From NCBI GenBank assembly GCA_037179385.1, contig CM074187.1, forward strand, positions 49,820,879 to 49,884,878: a stretch of DNA of 64,000 nucleotides. The letters are read 5' to 3'. The notes under the pieces were generated by a model. It was not told the origin of the DNA, searched no databases, and saw only the letters and a program-made list of their open reading frames with translations. The position numbers and the translations under genes were made by a program. The DNA comes from Holothuria scabra (Eukaryota > Echinodermata > Holothuroidea > Aspidochirotida > Holothuriidae). Below are positions 45,756-58,100 of this stretch, piece after piece; the stretch's first letter is position 1, and each line of letters opens with the position of its first letter.

Positions 45756-46060
45756 TTAAAGACCCAGTTCTCTCACCCCAAACAGTACCAATTCTCCTAA
45801 CCTTCTCACTGAAGCCCCTCCCAAAATTGACTGAAATTTATCCTCATGCAGAACCAATCTCAGTTTATTGCTTCAAGGTGAGTATAGAAAAACTCAATTT
45901 ATATAATCAAAACACTCTCAGTAGTGTTCATGCTGTTTAATATAAGCTCTGGCACTCTGCATTGTTTGAATTAGCTGTCAATCAAAGAGCTGAGCCAATT
46001 GAGAATTTTGGTACCCGGGTACCAAAATTGTAGTTTGGGGTGAGAGGTTTGGCCCTTTAA
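45756..46060 (-). mobile_element. MITE-A copy 11, best-preserved full-length copy
   Basis: TTAA at 45756-45759 and 46057-46060. Left end AGACCCAGTTCTCTCACCCC, right end GTTTGGGGTGAGAGGTTTGG then CCC. 305 bp. The interior carries ACCAATTCTCCTAACCTTCT, CAGTTTATTGCTTCAAGGTG, AATCAAAACACTCTCAGTA and AAAGAGCTGAGCCAATTGAG. Confidence 0.9.
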
Positions 46061-46234
46061 GGTTAATATGACATATCCCATTCTTCATCTAGGTATTCAA
46101 AAAACCTCACTCCTCCTAATATTTTACAATAGGATAGTGGTACATGGTGTGTCATATCCCACTTGCATGCCTCAGAGTCGCTTATATTATCCCCCATGAT
46201 GTGCCATGAGCCAGGTTCAGATAGCATGTAGGAC

Positions 46235-46466
46235 TTAAAGACCCAATTCTCTCATCCCAAATAGTACCAATTCTCCTAACCTTCTCACTTAAGCCCTGCC
46301 CACAATTGTTTGAAATTATTCCTTGTCCAGACACAGTCTCAGTTTATTGCTTCAGGGGGATAATAGAAAAGCTCAATGTGTATAATCAAAACACTCTCAG
46401 TACAGTTCATGTTGTGTAGTATAAGCTTAAAAATTATAGTTCGGGATTAGAGGATTGGCCCTTTAA
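46235..46466 (-). mobile_element. MITE-A copy 12, internally deleted
   Basis: TTAA at 46235-46238 and 46463-46466. Both terminal repeats are present, but the segment between GTATAAGCTTA and AAATTATAGTTCGGGATTAG is lost, leaving 232 bp. Confidence 0.85.
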
Positions 46467-47070
46467 GTAGGGGGTTCTAAGTGCTAAACATCTGCACATA
46501 ATGTAGTAGTATAGTCTATTTGATCAACACTGCTAATATTTAAGGTTTGTATTGTTAGTTAAAGAAACCTTTATCAAAATTGTTTCGTTTATCAAGGATT
46601 TATCTACAGTATTGTTTCAGGAAATAAAGTATTCAATGTATTCATTCTTGAATAAAATACACATAAAGTTTTGTTGCTTTTTATGAAAGAATTAAGGTTT
46701 AAAAAATAAAACTGTTTAGAATAAAGAGGAATGTTTGTTCAAGCAGTTACATTATAAGTCATGGACTAAGCGACTTATTTTGGCTTTTAATCATGTTGAG
46801 CCAACCAGTATGTGTTCTGACAACTGAAAACTGAGGCAAGTTTTGAATTTTTGATATATTTGTAGCACCCCCTTTTGAAGTTTTAGACAGGTTGTCACTT
46901 ATTTGTTATCAAAAACACCAGAAATTTGTGATGTAAATCATAATATTTGATGGTACTTGTTGAAGATAAGAGCAACCTTGCATCATATCTGCATGTTAGG
47001 CATATACTTCGAAATTATAGGAAACTAAAAACATTAATATACGCTCTACCATTGTCAGTTTAGGAATGGC

Positions 47071-47111
47071 TCACTGCACACTAGGTCTGAATCAGACCTA
47101 TTGTGCAGTGA
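47071..47111. repeat. Near-perfect 41-bp palindrome
   Basis: TCACTGCACACTAGGTCTGA, one base of loop, then TCAGACCTATTGTGCAGTGA. The 20-bp arms have one mismatch. It could be a snap-back remnant; no regulatory factor is assigned. Confidence 0.7.
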
Positions 47112-47255
47112 TCACACAGGTACTACGTAGATTCCAAAATGAGCAAAACCAGTACCAGTGTGTTAAGAAAATGGCAGAACAGGTGTATGATGTACCTAGG
47201 AGACCCTCCCCCCCCCCCCATCTCCCATACATCAAATAATAATGTTACGTTACAT

Positions 47256-47406
47256 GTTCGCGCCCGGGTCATACCAAAGACTTAAAAAACGGAACAAACT
47301 GCCATGTGCTTGGTGCTCAGCATAAACAATGGAGTGAGGGAAAGTAAGCCAGTGAGCCACACCTGGAAAAAAGGTCCAACTTGAACTAATTGGTTGCAAA
47401 CTGGGC
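47256..47406 (+). mobile_element. tRNA-derived SINE, 5'-truncated copy
   Basis: Starts within a B-box-like GTTCGCGCCCGGGTCATACC, continues CAAAGACTTAAAAAACGGAA, GCTTGGTGCTCAGCATAA and AAGTAAGCCAGTGAGCCACA, and ends near AACTGGGCC. The body matches the copies at 50173 and 58608, and the head matches those at 62.8-63.2 kb, linking the two groups as one family. Confidence 0.65.
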
Positions 47407-49449
47407 CGTATACATTACTTATACTGTTATGTATAGCACCAAGTAGCTGCTCAAGGCTTTTGAAAAAGATTTAGACAACTTGTTAATTACATTCAGAGGA
47501 ATGAAAAAATAAATGAGTTGTACCTTTGTAAGTCTAGAAAGATAAGTGTAGAACAGAATTTGGTCATGCACACAAGAAACTTGTAGAGCTGCAGACTTCA
47601 CTTTTCCTGCAGTTTTCAGAGATGATCTCAAGATTTGGGTACAGGTTTCCCAAAGATATGAAACAAGAACATGCAGTAGCCTACCTATTTGTGATTATTC
47701 ATTGCATGAGTCATGCAGCCTGCAATGAACTTGGAAACCCTTTTTCTTTGCACGGTGTTGAAATTTTAGGGATAGTATGCTGTCACCTCAATTTTGGGTG
47801 CTGCATCTTGTATGGTTGCTTCTTGGTCTTTTAGACAGGATCATGTGGTATCGGTTCTTTTAACCTAGTCTTGAATAGTGCCATGCAAGACAGAACAATG
47901 GTGTAAATGTAAATGGTCGAGGGGCATAATGTGTCATTATTACGTTGTCTTTTTTGAGCACCTAACTTCCTTTGAAAATTTTCCAAATGAACAGCTTTGC
48001 CAGAAAGTCAGCATGACTAAATAGAAAAAGGTTCTTTTAACTGTAGTCATATGTGACAGTGTTTTGGGTTTTTTTTGACTCACTATAGTTTGCAAGAAAA
48101 CTCTTCATCCAGCTTGTATATGGTACTCTGTGATTTACATTCCAAAGCATTAATATGAATGATACAAGAATTACATGGATAAAATGACTGATTCAAAATA
48201 ATGGTTAAGCTATCCTCTGAAGGACAAACTCAGTAATTGTGACATGTCATTGATCTTCAAAGTATGTCCCATCTTAAAGATATTTCAGAACTTTGTCCCG
48301 TCAAGGAGGTCATAAACTAATGAAAAGCTATGGGATCATTCAGCATCAATGAAAAATAATCAATCACAAAAATATAGTCACACAATTTTAAAGCTGTTTG
48401 TAAATTTCCATAATTTGACAATTGATTTGGAGAAATTTCCAGCCAGCTATATCTGTCAAAGATCATTAAAGCAAATGGTTTTTTCTTCCTGGTCAGAATG
48501 CAACATATATATATAATCATTTTCTCCTTCACTCTTACTCTTTATTCATGAAGGAACAGTACTTAAATGTTACAATCAGGAACCTTTGTCTGTACGACCT
48601 TGTACTATAGCCGAGAGGTCACCCATTGGCCTTATGGAGGGCTAGTAGGTTTCCTCTCCTTTTGTGTTCAACTAACATAAACCACTTCTATTTACTGATT
48701 GTCAGAGCAACTCCCCAAACCATGTGACTGATGCATGTAACATTGTAATTTTCTCTCTTGATTTTTTTTTCTTTGTCTATATGATTCCCAGCACACTTGT
48801 GGTTATGGCTCTAAGAGAGTGTATTTAGTTACTTTTAAAAGCAGGGAGAGAAGACCTCTTAGCTAGGATTTATGGGGTCAACTTCACAGAACAAATTTTT
48901 GTTTCTCAAAGTAAGAAAGTTTGCTAGAAGTGAGAGGCCATGTAAACACAGGAATTGACAGATGTTTCTTACATTAGAGCCCCTTTCATGTTATCATTTT
49001 GTAGAAATCTAATGTCAGGTTTGTATTTTAAATGGAAAAGGGTTGTGTACCCTTGCTCCGTGCATGTAAAATGTTGAATCATCTTGATTTCATCAGTTTG
49101 GTGAAAATGAGATCAAAGCACAAAATGTCAAAATATGGTAATATCATAACAGTAATGGGCCATATTGTAAAATCTGAGTTGTCACATGTATACATGAAAC
49201 TGGGCAGTAAAGGAGGTAAACTTTAGGGGAGGAGAAAAGGTGCAGGTTTTGACTGTTTTTCTTCTTTCAGTAAAAGCTAGTACAACACTGTATTTTGATT
49301 ATGGAAACACTTTCCAATTTTCCTCCTGGTTGAGTTTTACAGAAGTCATTGACTGTAAAGCTTTTCAGCCTGCAAGCCACCTTCTCTTTTGTTTCTTGGA
49401 AGATAATAATGAATGTGAATAATGTTCAAATCTATGTCGCCCCTTCTTA

Positions 49450-49606
49450 CCTCCTATTTACTCTTTGTAATCCCCACTTACCTGCAATAAGTCTCTGGGC
49501 TTCTGCCAGAGGTCACCCGGAGCCACTATGCTATTTAAGCTTGCCACTTACTTGAACACCTTGACTTACTGTGGGTAAATGGGGGTTACGAAGTGTAAAT
49601 AGGAGG
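49450..49606. mobile_element. Short inverted-repeat element, 157 bp
   Basis: Arms 49450-49482 (CCTCCTATTTACTCTTTGTA, ATCCCCACTTACC) and 49574-49606 are about 85% complementary. Part of one arm recurs near 60063 (CATTGTAATCCCCAATTA). Confidence 0.5.
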
Positions 49607-50172
49607 CTAGTATCAGGACTCGTAGATTCCCAAACTAAGTGAGTTTGGGAAGTATATTTTCAAGAGCAGATTGTGTGTGTCTTGACAAGGTTGGATGCAC
49701 ACTGCTCTTGGATACACAGAGGCTTGGTTTCCTGTCAGAAAAATGAGACAGTATACCTCTTATTTGGTGGTATGATGCATGATTGCTCATGGCCAAAATG
49801 TGAATGGAAAGAATTAATCAGGGGGAGGGGGAGGACATCTTTATTAATGTCAAAAATTGATGGAAAATGCTTTTCATGCAATTTTCTGATATTAGGCCAT
49901 TTGTTCATATTAAAAATATGAAAACGGTTTAAAGATGTAAAAATTTTGGTGTTATTGGTGAATCATATAGCCTGTTTATATTTAGTCACCTGAATAGGGG
50001 AGGGGAAGAGGATATTAAGGGTACTGTATTTGTAAAGGTGTAAATTTTATGAGGTTAAATCAAAGGGCAGAAATCCTTAATAGAAGCAACCCCCATTTCC
50101 TTGACATTAGTGTGTACTGAGTTCAGTGATGTCATTCAAAAAATGCACTTTTAATTAGACATGTGACTGACT

Positions 50173-50342
50173 GCATGCTCAAGTGGTTGGAGCATCTGAC
50201 TTGCAGATGGGAGGTCTCAGGAGTTCGCGTCCTGGCTGGTTCAAACTGAAGACTTTAATAATGGAACCTATTGCCATTCTGCTTGGTGCTCAGCATAAGC
50301 AGAGTAGGGAAAACAAGCCAGTAAGCCACAACTGGAAAAAAT
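50173..50342 (+). mobile_element. tRNA-derived SINE copy
   Basis: The tRNA-like head has an A-box-like AAGTGGTTGGAGCATCTGAC and a B-box-like GGAGTTCGCGTCC, followed by the family body CTTGGTGCTCAGCATAAGCA and AAGCCAGTAAGCCACAACTG. It ends in GGAAAAAA. Confidence 0.65.
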
Positions 50343-51151
50343 GTTGTTTCAAGCTTTACTTTGCAGTAAAAGTCCATCCAACTTCAATAAGATATTAAAT
50401 AGCCAGTTGTCTACCATGCAGTTTGCCTGCATAGCAGACTGTGGGGCATGTTCCTTGTTCAGTCATATCCCCATCAAGTCTGCCAAAGTGAACGCCAAAC
50501 AGATTCCTTGGATATTCATAGAAGTATGTGGCCTGGAGACTAGATGAATGTTAGTGAATATTCACAAGAAGGCAACATCTGGTCCCGTTTAAATCATGCA
50601 GTAGCCCATCCCACCTGCAGAGTTGATATGACATCGTAAAGTACACTTCCTGGTAGTACCCACTGAACAGTTGGTTATGCAATGCAGTACTGATCTGATC
50701 AGGATTCAATCTAGTCCTTCAGTTTACAACAACAAGAATACACTCACTCGCTGAAAACAATAGCATAAAAAATGAGGCAGGACATGAATGAGTCATATTA
50801 TGGTAATGAAGTTTGCGTCTAAAATGGGAAGCAGGCCTCTTCGTTTTGGTGGACAGTGGTTTGTGAAGCCTTAAAGGGGGAGTGAACAAACCAAGTCAGC
50901 TTTGTGGGGTACCATGCAGTTTGAAAGCAGGAATGAAATTTGCATAGCAATTGTCATAACAGAGCAGGATTGGGGGAACCTTTAGCATTACAGTCTTTTC
51001 CCAGTCTCCCAGGTAACCCATGTGGAAACCAGAGTGTAAATTGAGCATAGCCCTTAATGCATATTGCTTATCAACATAATTTTTATACTCTTTATGTGTT
51101 TGGTTTTAATTCTAGCTTCAACTTTTCCTTATTCTGTTCTTTTCTTTACAG

Positions 51152-51331
51152 GTCCATCATCACTCCTCACAAATGTTCCAACTAGCAGCCATGAACAGTT
51201 TGCACTTCCATACATGCCCAGTGCTTTCTCCCTATTTGGGGCCCATCCAGCCTTTGGAGCTGCTAGACTGCCAGGGTCAGAATTTGGTGGCCTAGGCTCT
51301 TTGGCTGGGACCCTTCCAGCTAGTTCAGCAG
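51152..51331 (+). CDS. BAZ2B-like: BAZ2-like protein, second coding exon
   Basis: Acceptor TTTCTTTACAG ends at 51151. Donor CAG|GTGATG follows 51331. The length is 180 nt, phase 1 at both sides, so joining to the previous exon restores a Ser codon and keeps the frame. It encodes 60 residues rich in Ala, Ser, Pro and Gly, including SAFSLFGAHPAFGAARL and SEFGGLGSLAGT. The second phrase closely resembles the SEFGGLGTL motif near the BAZ2B N-terminus, and FGAHPAF resembles its upstream FGLH segment. This is the strongest identity evidence in the window. The N-terminal tail of the family is disordered. ORF extension upstream of 51152 or beyond 51331 is intronic. BAZ2A lacks this motif as far as I recall, so BAZ2B-like is preferred, though an invertebrate would have a single ancestral BAZ2. 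Confidence 0.72.
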
Positions 51332-51476
51332 GTGATGATCGAAGATGTTTTTATTGCTGATAATTTGTACTTTGTGTAGCTCTTGCATATAGCTGCTACC
51401 AAGAATAGAATTCAAGGTTTTATTGGTCTGCATTACTGGCTATAGATTAATTCTCCAGAGCAAGCTGTAGAATAGC

Positions 51477-51743
51477 CAAAGGGCAAAGGTAGTTGTCCCA
51501 AACTTATTTTGAAGCAACAGCTAAATCTCACAATTTTCTTCAGTCTTATTTCTCTTCAAAGTGGCTTTTGTAATATTTTTAGGACTTCTAATATAACATA
51601 TTCAAGGCATACCAAGCAGCTACTCCTAGAAATTTTTATATTCAAGGAAAAATAATATTGTCAGATGACTGTCAAGAGCCAATCATGAGATGTGATAGTG
51701 TATTACATTTCTTCAGATTGGGGTGACTGCATTTCCCCTTTAA
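51477..51743 (-). mobile_element. MITE-B copy 4 (inverted)
   Basis: Left end AAAGGGCAAAGGTAGTTGTC, then AACAGCTAAATCTCACAATT. The right end AGATTGGGGTGACTGCATTT is followed by CCCC and TTAA at 51740-51743. It begins about 145 bp after the exon-2 donor. Confidence 0.8.
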
Positions 51744-51841
51744 GCCGGTGGTTGTGAAAGGTTCTAAAAGTAAGTAGGGTGAGTGGGAGTAGAATTGAAA
51801 CTGTCCAGTATGATGGATAATAACATGCCTTGAATGTAGAA

Positions 51842-52142
51842 ATATCGCCCCCTTTCTGGCGTACTGACGAATCACAAAATCAAGAATTTCATGAATCTGT
51901 GGATATTGTGTTTCACATAGTGACGAATGTTGTCTTATTTGGAGAATTTTTGCCATATTCATTGCTTTTATGTTTGGAATTGTAGAAAATAATATATTTT
52001 ACAAAGTTGTTGTAATTTTTAAGGTTGAGGTGAACAGATTACGGCAAAAAATGCATTCGTCACTACGCCAAAATTGCCGAATTTGCACATTCGTCACTAT
52101 GCCAATTTGCGATTCGTCAGTACGCCAGAAAGGGGACGATAT
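51842..52142. mobile_element. Inverted-repeat element with 32-bp ends and internal repeats
   Basis: Left arm 51842-51873 starts ATATCGCCCCCTTTCTGGCG. Right arm 52111-52142 is its complement with one mismatch. Near the right end ATTCGTCASTAYGCCA occurs three times (52055, 52089, 52112). CpG is frequent in and near the arms, unlike the surrounding intron. Confidence 0.8.
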
Positions 52143-55100
52143 ATTCCTATTCCAGATCATATAGCTACAAGTAAGCACAATGTCAAAAGAAATGCACACT
52201 ATAGAATTTCATTATGGCTATCTACACAAGAAAATATAGATAGGAATCGTTACAAATATATATAATAGAGAATTTGGTAGTCACAGCCAAAGACAGTGTT
52301 CTTGGGATGTGAGTTGCGTTATGTTCTACAGTAGGCCTAACTATTACAAACTGTTACTAGTCTAATAGCTAATTTCAAAATTGCCTGCATTCAAGTGAAG
52401 GAGTATAGGCCTAGTAGTTGATAGTTTGTGATGGATCACTCTACATGCCCATTTTGAAAAAGTCTGGCCTCTTCTGATAGTTTTGATTAGAGCTAGATAG
52501 CATCCCTATACTAGATAGCATCCCTATACAATAATAACCTTTCCACTGCTCATCTTCTGAAGAAACATGGTAGATTATACTCAGTCATATTACAGTCTTC
52601 TGTTACTATGTGATTTGAATCCTTTCTCATAATTGCATTGTAAATATTACTAAGAGTCCTTGGCTGGGAATCGTTATATGCCTCTCTGTTAAATTTTACA
52701 GTCTACTGGAGACAAAGACTAGCTGCTTGTTTATACTGGTTTCCTTGTTCAGCATTTTTAATTGTTTCTTTTGTATAATGTGGTGCATATAGTGTTGAAT
52801 GTTGAGGTCATTTGCTAGAGTTGAGACATACCACATGGACAGTGTGGTTGCTGCTGCAGAACAAATATGTTTCCCTGGTTGTGTAGATGGAAGGTATTTG
52901 TATGTTAAACAAATGGACATGATTATTCATTAATTTTGTTTATAAATTTTGCATAAATTTGGGATGCTTCAAGTATATTACCTTGTTAACTTAAAAAAAG
53001 AGGTAAATTTTTACCATATTTTACAAGCTTTTTGAATTTTCTTTGGGCCAAGCTTGCAAGTTTGAAATGCTTCTCTGCTAATCAGCTCAGTAGGTAATTT
53101 TATAAGTTTTAAGTTGCATTGTAAAAATGGGTACTTGCCAAATTGTTTCTTGAACTAAAACCTTAGCTTTGCAGATGTTATACCAGGATGCACTTAGCCA
53201 GTGGTAAATATTTAAATCAGACAACTTACAGAACTGAAAAAAAAAAAAATCAGCTCAACAGGAAGCTCACCAGCTTCTCGCCATTCATTCATAACCTGTG
53301 TGTGCCCCATAGCCAATGGGTGGAGTGGGTTGATGTGGTGGGGTAGGGTGGATGGGGTGGAGGTTACAGCCTCCTGGAAAAACATTCCTCCTTCTCCTTA
53401 TATAGTAGGTCAAGAATCGCTTTTTTCCATTGAGGTCTGTGTTTCTCTTCTATACCCTGATAACTTTTTTCCCCTGGAAACTATTTTTCTCCCCTCCAGT
53501 AACTTGTATGACTGACCTAGACTTAGGCACCTGTAGAGTTGAACCCAGGCCTGAAAACTAAAACTGAAGATGGGGATGAGATAACTTTGGAGGCGGTAGT
53601 GGGGAGGGGTAGGCATGGCTATGATATAGAGGAGAAAGTTTGTTAAAAATGTCAATGGTTACAAATTTGCAGAAAATTTTAGGGCAGACTTTCCCTTTCC
53701 CTGTTACAGATTTTGTGTAGACTTTACACTTTTTTCACTTTTCTATAAGGGGCATTTAGTTGATGAAGGTAGAGTGGATGGGGGAATTGGTTATTTGAAG
53801 GCTTTTTGTAATGAACTCTTCTGTTGCCTCTTAAGCCTTAACTAATAGGTCAGTTCAAAATAACTCTGAATTTTTCTTCATTTCTTTCTTGTATATGTTA
53901 ACTATTTTTGTCTGGACCAGGTTTTGTCTGGAAACTTTCATATGGAGCATCACTGTACCCTCTGTATCAAGACATACTTTTCACATTGGGCTGGCATGAA
54001 ACAAAGTCTGGGGTTTTGTGAGGGCTTAACCTAGGCTTGTCATGGCATTCCCAAATTAAGTAAACAGGTTTATTTCCCAGTGAGAGGGGTCATTTTTGTA
54101 AGAGAATAGACATTTATTGAGGAAAAAATGCTGTACTTTTCTTAGAATACCACTCCCAACATAAACAGGCTTTGTCCAAGTAAGAAGCATTCATTTTGTT
54201 GTAAATGTTACATAAACTTAGTTGTAGGGAAAAAGAACTTGCAAAAACTAACTTTTTGAAATGAAGGCTGAGAGATCCAGGCCTAGCTCTAAAATTTGCA
54301 GCATATTGCAGACTGTGGCTTACTCACATTCTACCATTTTCTGTGCAGGAAAACCATACCACCACTCTTGCAATACAAATGCATCTTGGATCTTGAACAT
54401 AAAAACCCAATGTGTAATAAGTTACCATCAACATGTATCTTTCTGTTTTAATACTCCGAACAGCCGACTTTACAGTCATCAAGTGTGTGAAAATTAAATC
54501 CAACTGTAATAGCTGTCGATAACTGCTCATATGCTTCCTTGTCTGAATATTTCGTACCAGGATAAGGAGTGAAGCTTAGCATTGTGGTGGCATTGTGTGA
54601 ATCTAATTTATAGCTGTTGTAAATAGTCTACAATTAATCCCGCAATAAACCAGACGTTCGAGTAAAACAGTAACATATGGAATCTTTAGAAATTGCTTTT
54701 AATTTTTCTCTTTTATCCTCCATAAAATGTGCTGCTTTCTATTTTATTGTATTCCCTTTATAATTTTAAATCAGAGAGTTGCTGGTAAAATGTATTAAAG
54801 TAGTGGCTTGACTGGTTGGTACAATAACTAATTAGACTGATCTTTGTTCTAGCTGACGCAAACGCTGTTTCAAATTAAACAGGAGTAATTGTAGAATAGA
54901 ATCCTGATGTAGACAGTTAATTAAATCTCGCTGTATCTCAAAACAGCTTTAATTGAATCTGACATCTCAGCCAATCACAAATACTCTTTCTGTGTCACAT
55001 AATATTTTCACTGGAGAATTATGACCTGCATTTTTCATTAGATTTCCTTCACTAATTTTAAAGTGGAAATCAAGAGAATTTTTACCATTTTTCTTCAAAG

Positions 55101-58100
55101 GTTAATTGCTTTCTGTGTGGTATTCTTTTCCTGAGACTTGTTGGTGATTAGTTTTTAGTGTGATCGAAAAATCTTTCAGACTCTGTTTAACATACTGTAT
55201 CGTACAGAGTCTCTCTTATTTTCTTTTTGTTCCTTTTTAATGCTGGCTTGAACATCCTTCAGTAATAAAGAGAAGAAACAAAATTATTATACCCTTTACT
55301 GTGTAGGTTTTGTAAATAAGATACATATCCCACATATCTAGTGAAGCTAGTAGCTTATAATATTTCCTGGCAGGGACTCTGTGGAGGTGTATTTTGACAC
55401 TAATGAGGAAAAATACATTGATGAGAAACACCTTGAATTTTTGACTATATGTCTCTAACCCCATCAGAGAATGAAAATCCCAGTTTAGGATTACTTAGCC
55501 TCCAGAAAAGTAACTTGTTCCATAAGTGATCACTCCCCCAGCAACCACAAAAGTTAGACAGAGAAATTATTTTGCTGTTTTTCTTTTTGAAAAATCCAGG
55601 CTAATATTGTATCTGTCTTTTCTGCAAAATTTTGTTTTTGTTATCTATATTTGCCAAATTTGTGAAATAATGAATATTTCTCATATGGTAAGTTTTAACT
55701 TACTGATCTGTTGTTTAGAGAGAGAGAGTAAAATAATAGCAGTCTGTTCAATACTTATCTATGGACGTGCCCCATTTTTGTATAAGACAGAAATTTATCA
55801 GCCCTCATCTTTAGCTCAGAACAACTAGAAATATTGGAACAACTTTTTCTATAAAACCATATTATCTTGAGCTAATCAACTTAAATATTTCAGCGTATAT
55901 TAATTTGCTGAAAAATTTGTGGATACAAACGTTTTGAACTGGCTATGCTATCTTACTGTGTGCTTCAAAATAACTTTCTGGGGAATACCCTATGTAATGG
56001 GAAATTCCCTTTTTCTTAAGGGCAACACATGTCAATGACCTACTGTACTGTGCTATATAGCCTAGGTATGGTATAAGTGTACGTCATGCCTCATGTGAAA
56101 ATATGATTGTAAATGGAACTAATAATGCAAATATTAGGTATTTAGATATTGAAATCTTGCAAAGTTGAGAACAGTGATATTAAAATGTTAAGTTCTCTTA
56201 GGTACCCAGTAAATTTCTGTTAGTAAAATTATCCTGAGAATCAGTTCAGGGCAAAAAAATAGATTAAAGATCTTAAATGTATAGCAGGGAATATTTTTCA
56301 TTCTCAATTTTTACAGATATTTTACTTACTTTACTTGAATATCTTAATGTCAAAAGTACACAGAGCCAAAGTACAGAATATTTTCAATTTGTGTGAAATT
56401 ATTTTTTTTACCATTTTACCCCAATTGGTACATTTTTGACAAAAGTGACAAAATTTAATTCTTCCTCAGAGACAGCTTGAAACAGGAAAAAAAGTTTGTT
56501 TAGTCTTCACAAAACACCAGACTGGTAGGAATGAATAACAATGAGACAACTGATTAAATGTATGCTTATTTTATAATGAACAATTTGGAGCCAATTTTGA
56601 TTAAAATTTTTAAAAATATCCAAATGTAAGAGAGGGAAAACTACTTCAACAAAACATTTTAATATTTGTTTTAATATTTTTCCCTCCCAGTTTCAATTTA
56701 GCACACTTTTGTAAAAACCAATTTACACAAAATAGAAAATGAGCATATTCTGTAAATTTGGTGATAGTTGTATCAAGATATACAGCCCAAGGGAGTGTAA
56801 GGCTACTAGAAGTGTTTGGTTTTGCGTTTTCATTTCCTGCAATTCCCTAGCTTGTTCTGGATCTTATCGTGAAGTCTTTAAATATTTAGCAGATAATATT
56901 CACATCAGAAGATGTTGGCAAATTGATGCATCATTCCTAGACACAGTTGTATGACATGAAACAGCCAAATATTACAATTCAAGGTTGAAAGAAAATGAGA
57001 TTTTTTTTTCCTCCTTTTGGCTGATCTTCTTCATTCTGCAACCTTTTCACTGTTTAGTCGGTTAGAATTATCATAATCTGCTATTACAAATCAATCCCAC
57101 AACTTGTCCTGTACGATGGAGAGGACAGACGGTATGCAGGGAATCTTTCACAAAATATGATTCCTCAAAAGATCAGGTGTATATAATTACAATAGCAGCT
57201 CGCGCACAATTAGTGTACAACAGTACAGTGTGAGTTTGTCTGTGGTGCAAAATCAGTGGAGTGCATGGACTATGTCAGTATAAGACTCGTGATGTAATTA
57301 AAATATGTAGAGTTGTTAGGTGTTCTGCAAGAGATAAATATCAACGTATCACATTGTGCAATCTGCCGTCTCGGGCATTATCTTAATAGCGGGTTCCTAA
57401 TCAATAATACAGAAACTGCGGTAGTTGTGTTTACGTTGGGAGGAAGGGCTTCAGGCAAGGCAGTGTGCTATTGGTGCATATTGGGGTGAGAGGGAGAAGA
57501 AAAAAAAAATTGTGGGATTGTTATGTGTCATGACAAAATGTACCAGCCTGGTTGGTAAAGTACATTTGAAGCAGAGGGAGGATTGTGTATCAGGCGAGGC
57601 ATTGTGACTGTGAGATGATACAGTTGAAACTATCTTGGATGGGAAGAAATAGACCATTGATGTCATTTAAGAATGCTGTGATAGGTTGTGGAGAGGCTTA
57701 GCTCTGATGAATCAAGAAAACATGGCAATTGTAAAAGATTTAATAAATTTATGAACAGAATTTAATATTCTCATTTTAAGCATATTTCAGATTTTGTATG
57801 TTTTCATTGGAAGTATGCTCACACTCAAGTTGTGGTATTGTTGGCAAACTTTGCCTACTTAACTATGACAAAAATTGACAAAAATTGTTGAAAATTGACT
57901 CAGTTATTACTTAATTGAAAATTTATCATGGAATACTTTTTTTTAGCTTGCTGTTTTAAATTTGCACAAATTTGAAAATGAGTGTTTTATAGAGAATAGA
58001 GGTTGACAAAGTTTGAGTGGGTAGCTTGAGTCCATTCTTTTCAAAGTTTGTGCTACATTTGAACAAAACATCATCAGAACTAATTCCTTTGAACACTGTA

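Larger units (their letters stand above)
42848..51151 (+). other. Intron between coding exons 1 and 2 (8.3 kb)
   Basis: GT at 42848 and AG at 51150-51151, phase 1. It holds four MITE-A copies, two SINE fragments, a near-palindrome and the 49.45-49.6 kb inverted repeat. No further exon with domain content was seen. A short alternative exon cannot be excluded. Confidence 0.65.

Noticed and set aside
51064..51360. 98-codon ORF starting at 51064 as a free-standing gene
   Set aside because: Only 51152-51331 has coding character and splice signals. The N-terminal part is hydrophobic read-through of intron sequence, and the end runs through the donor.
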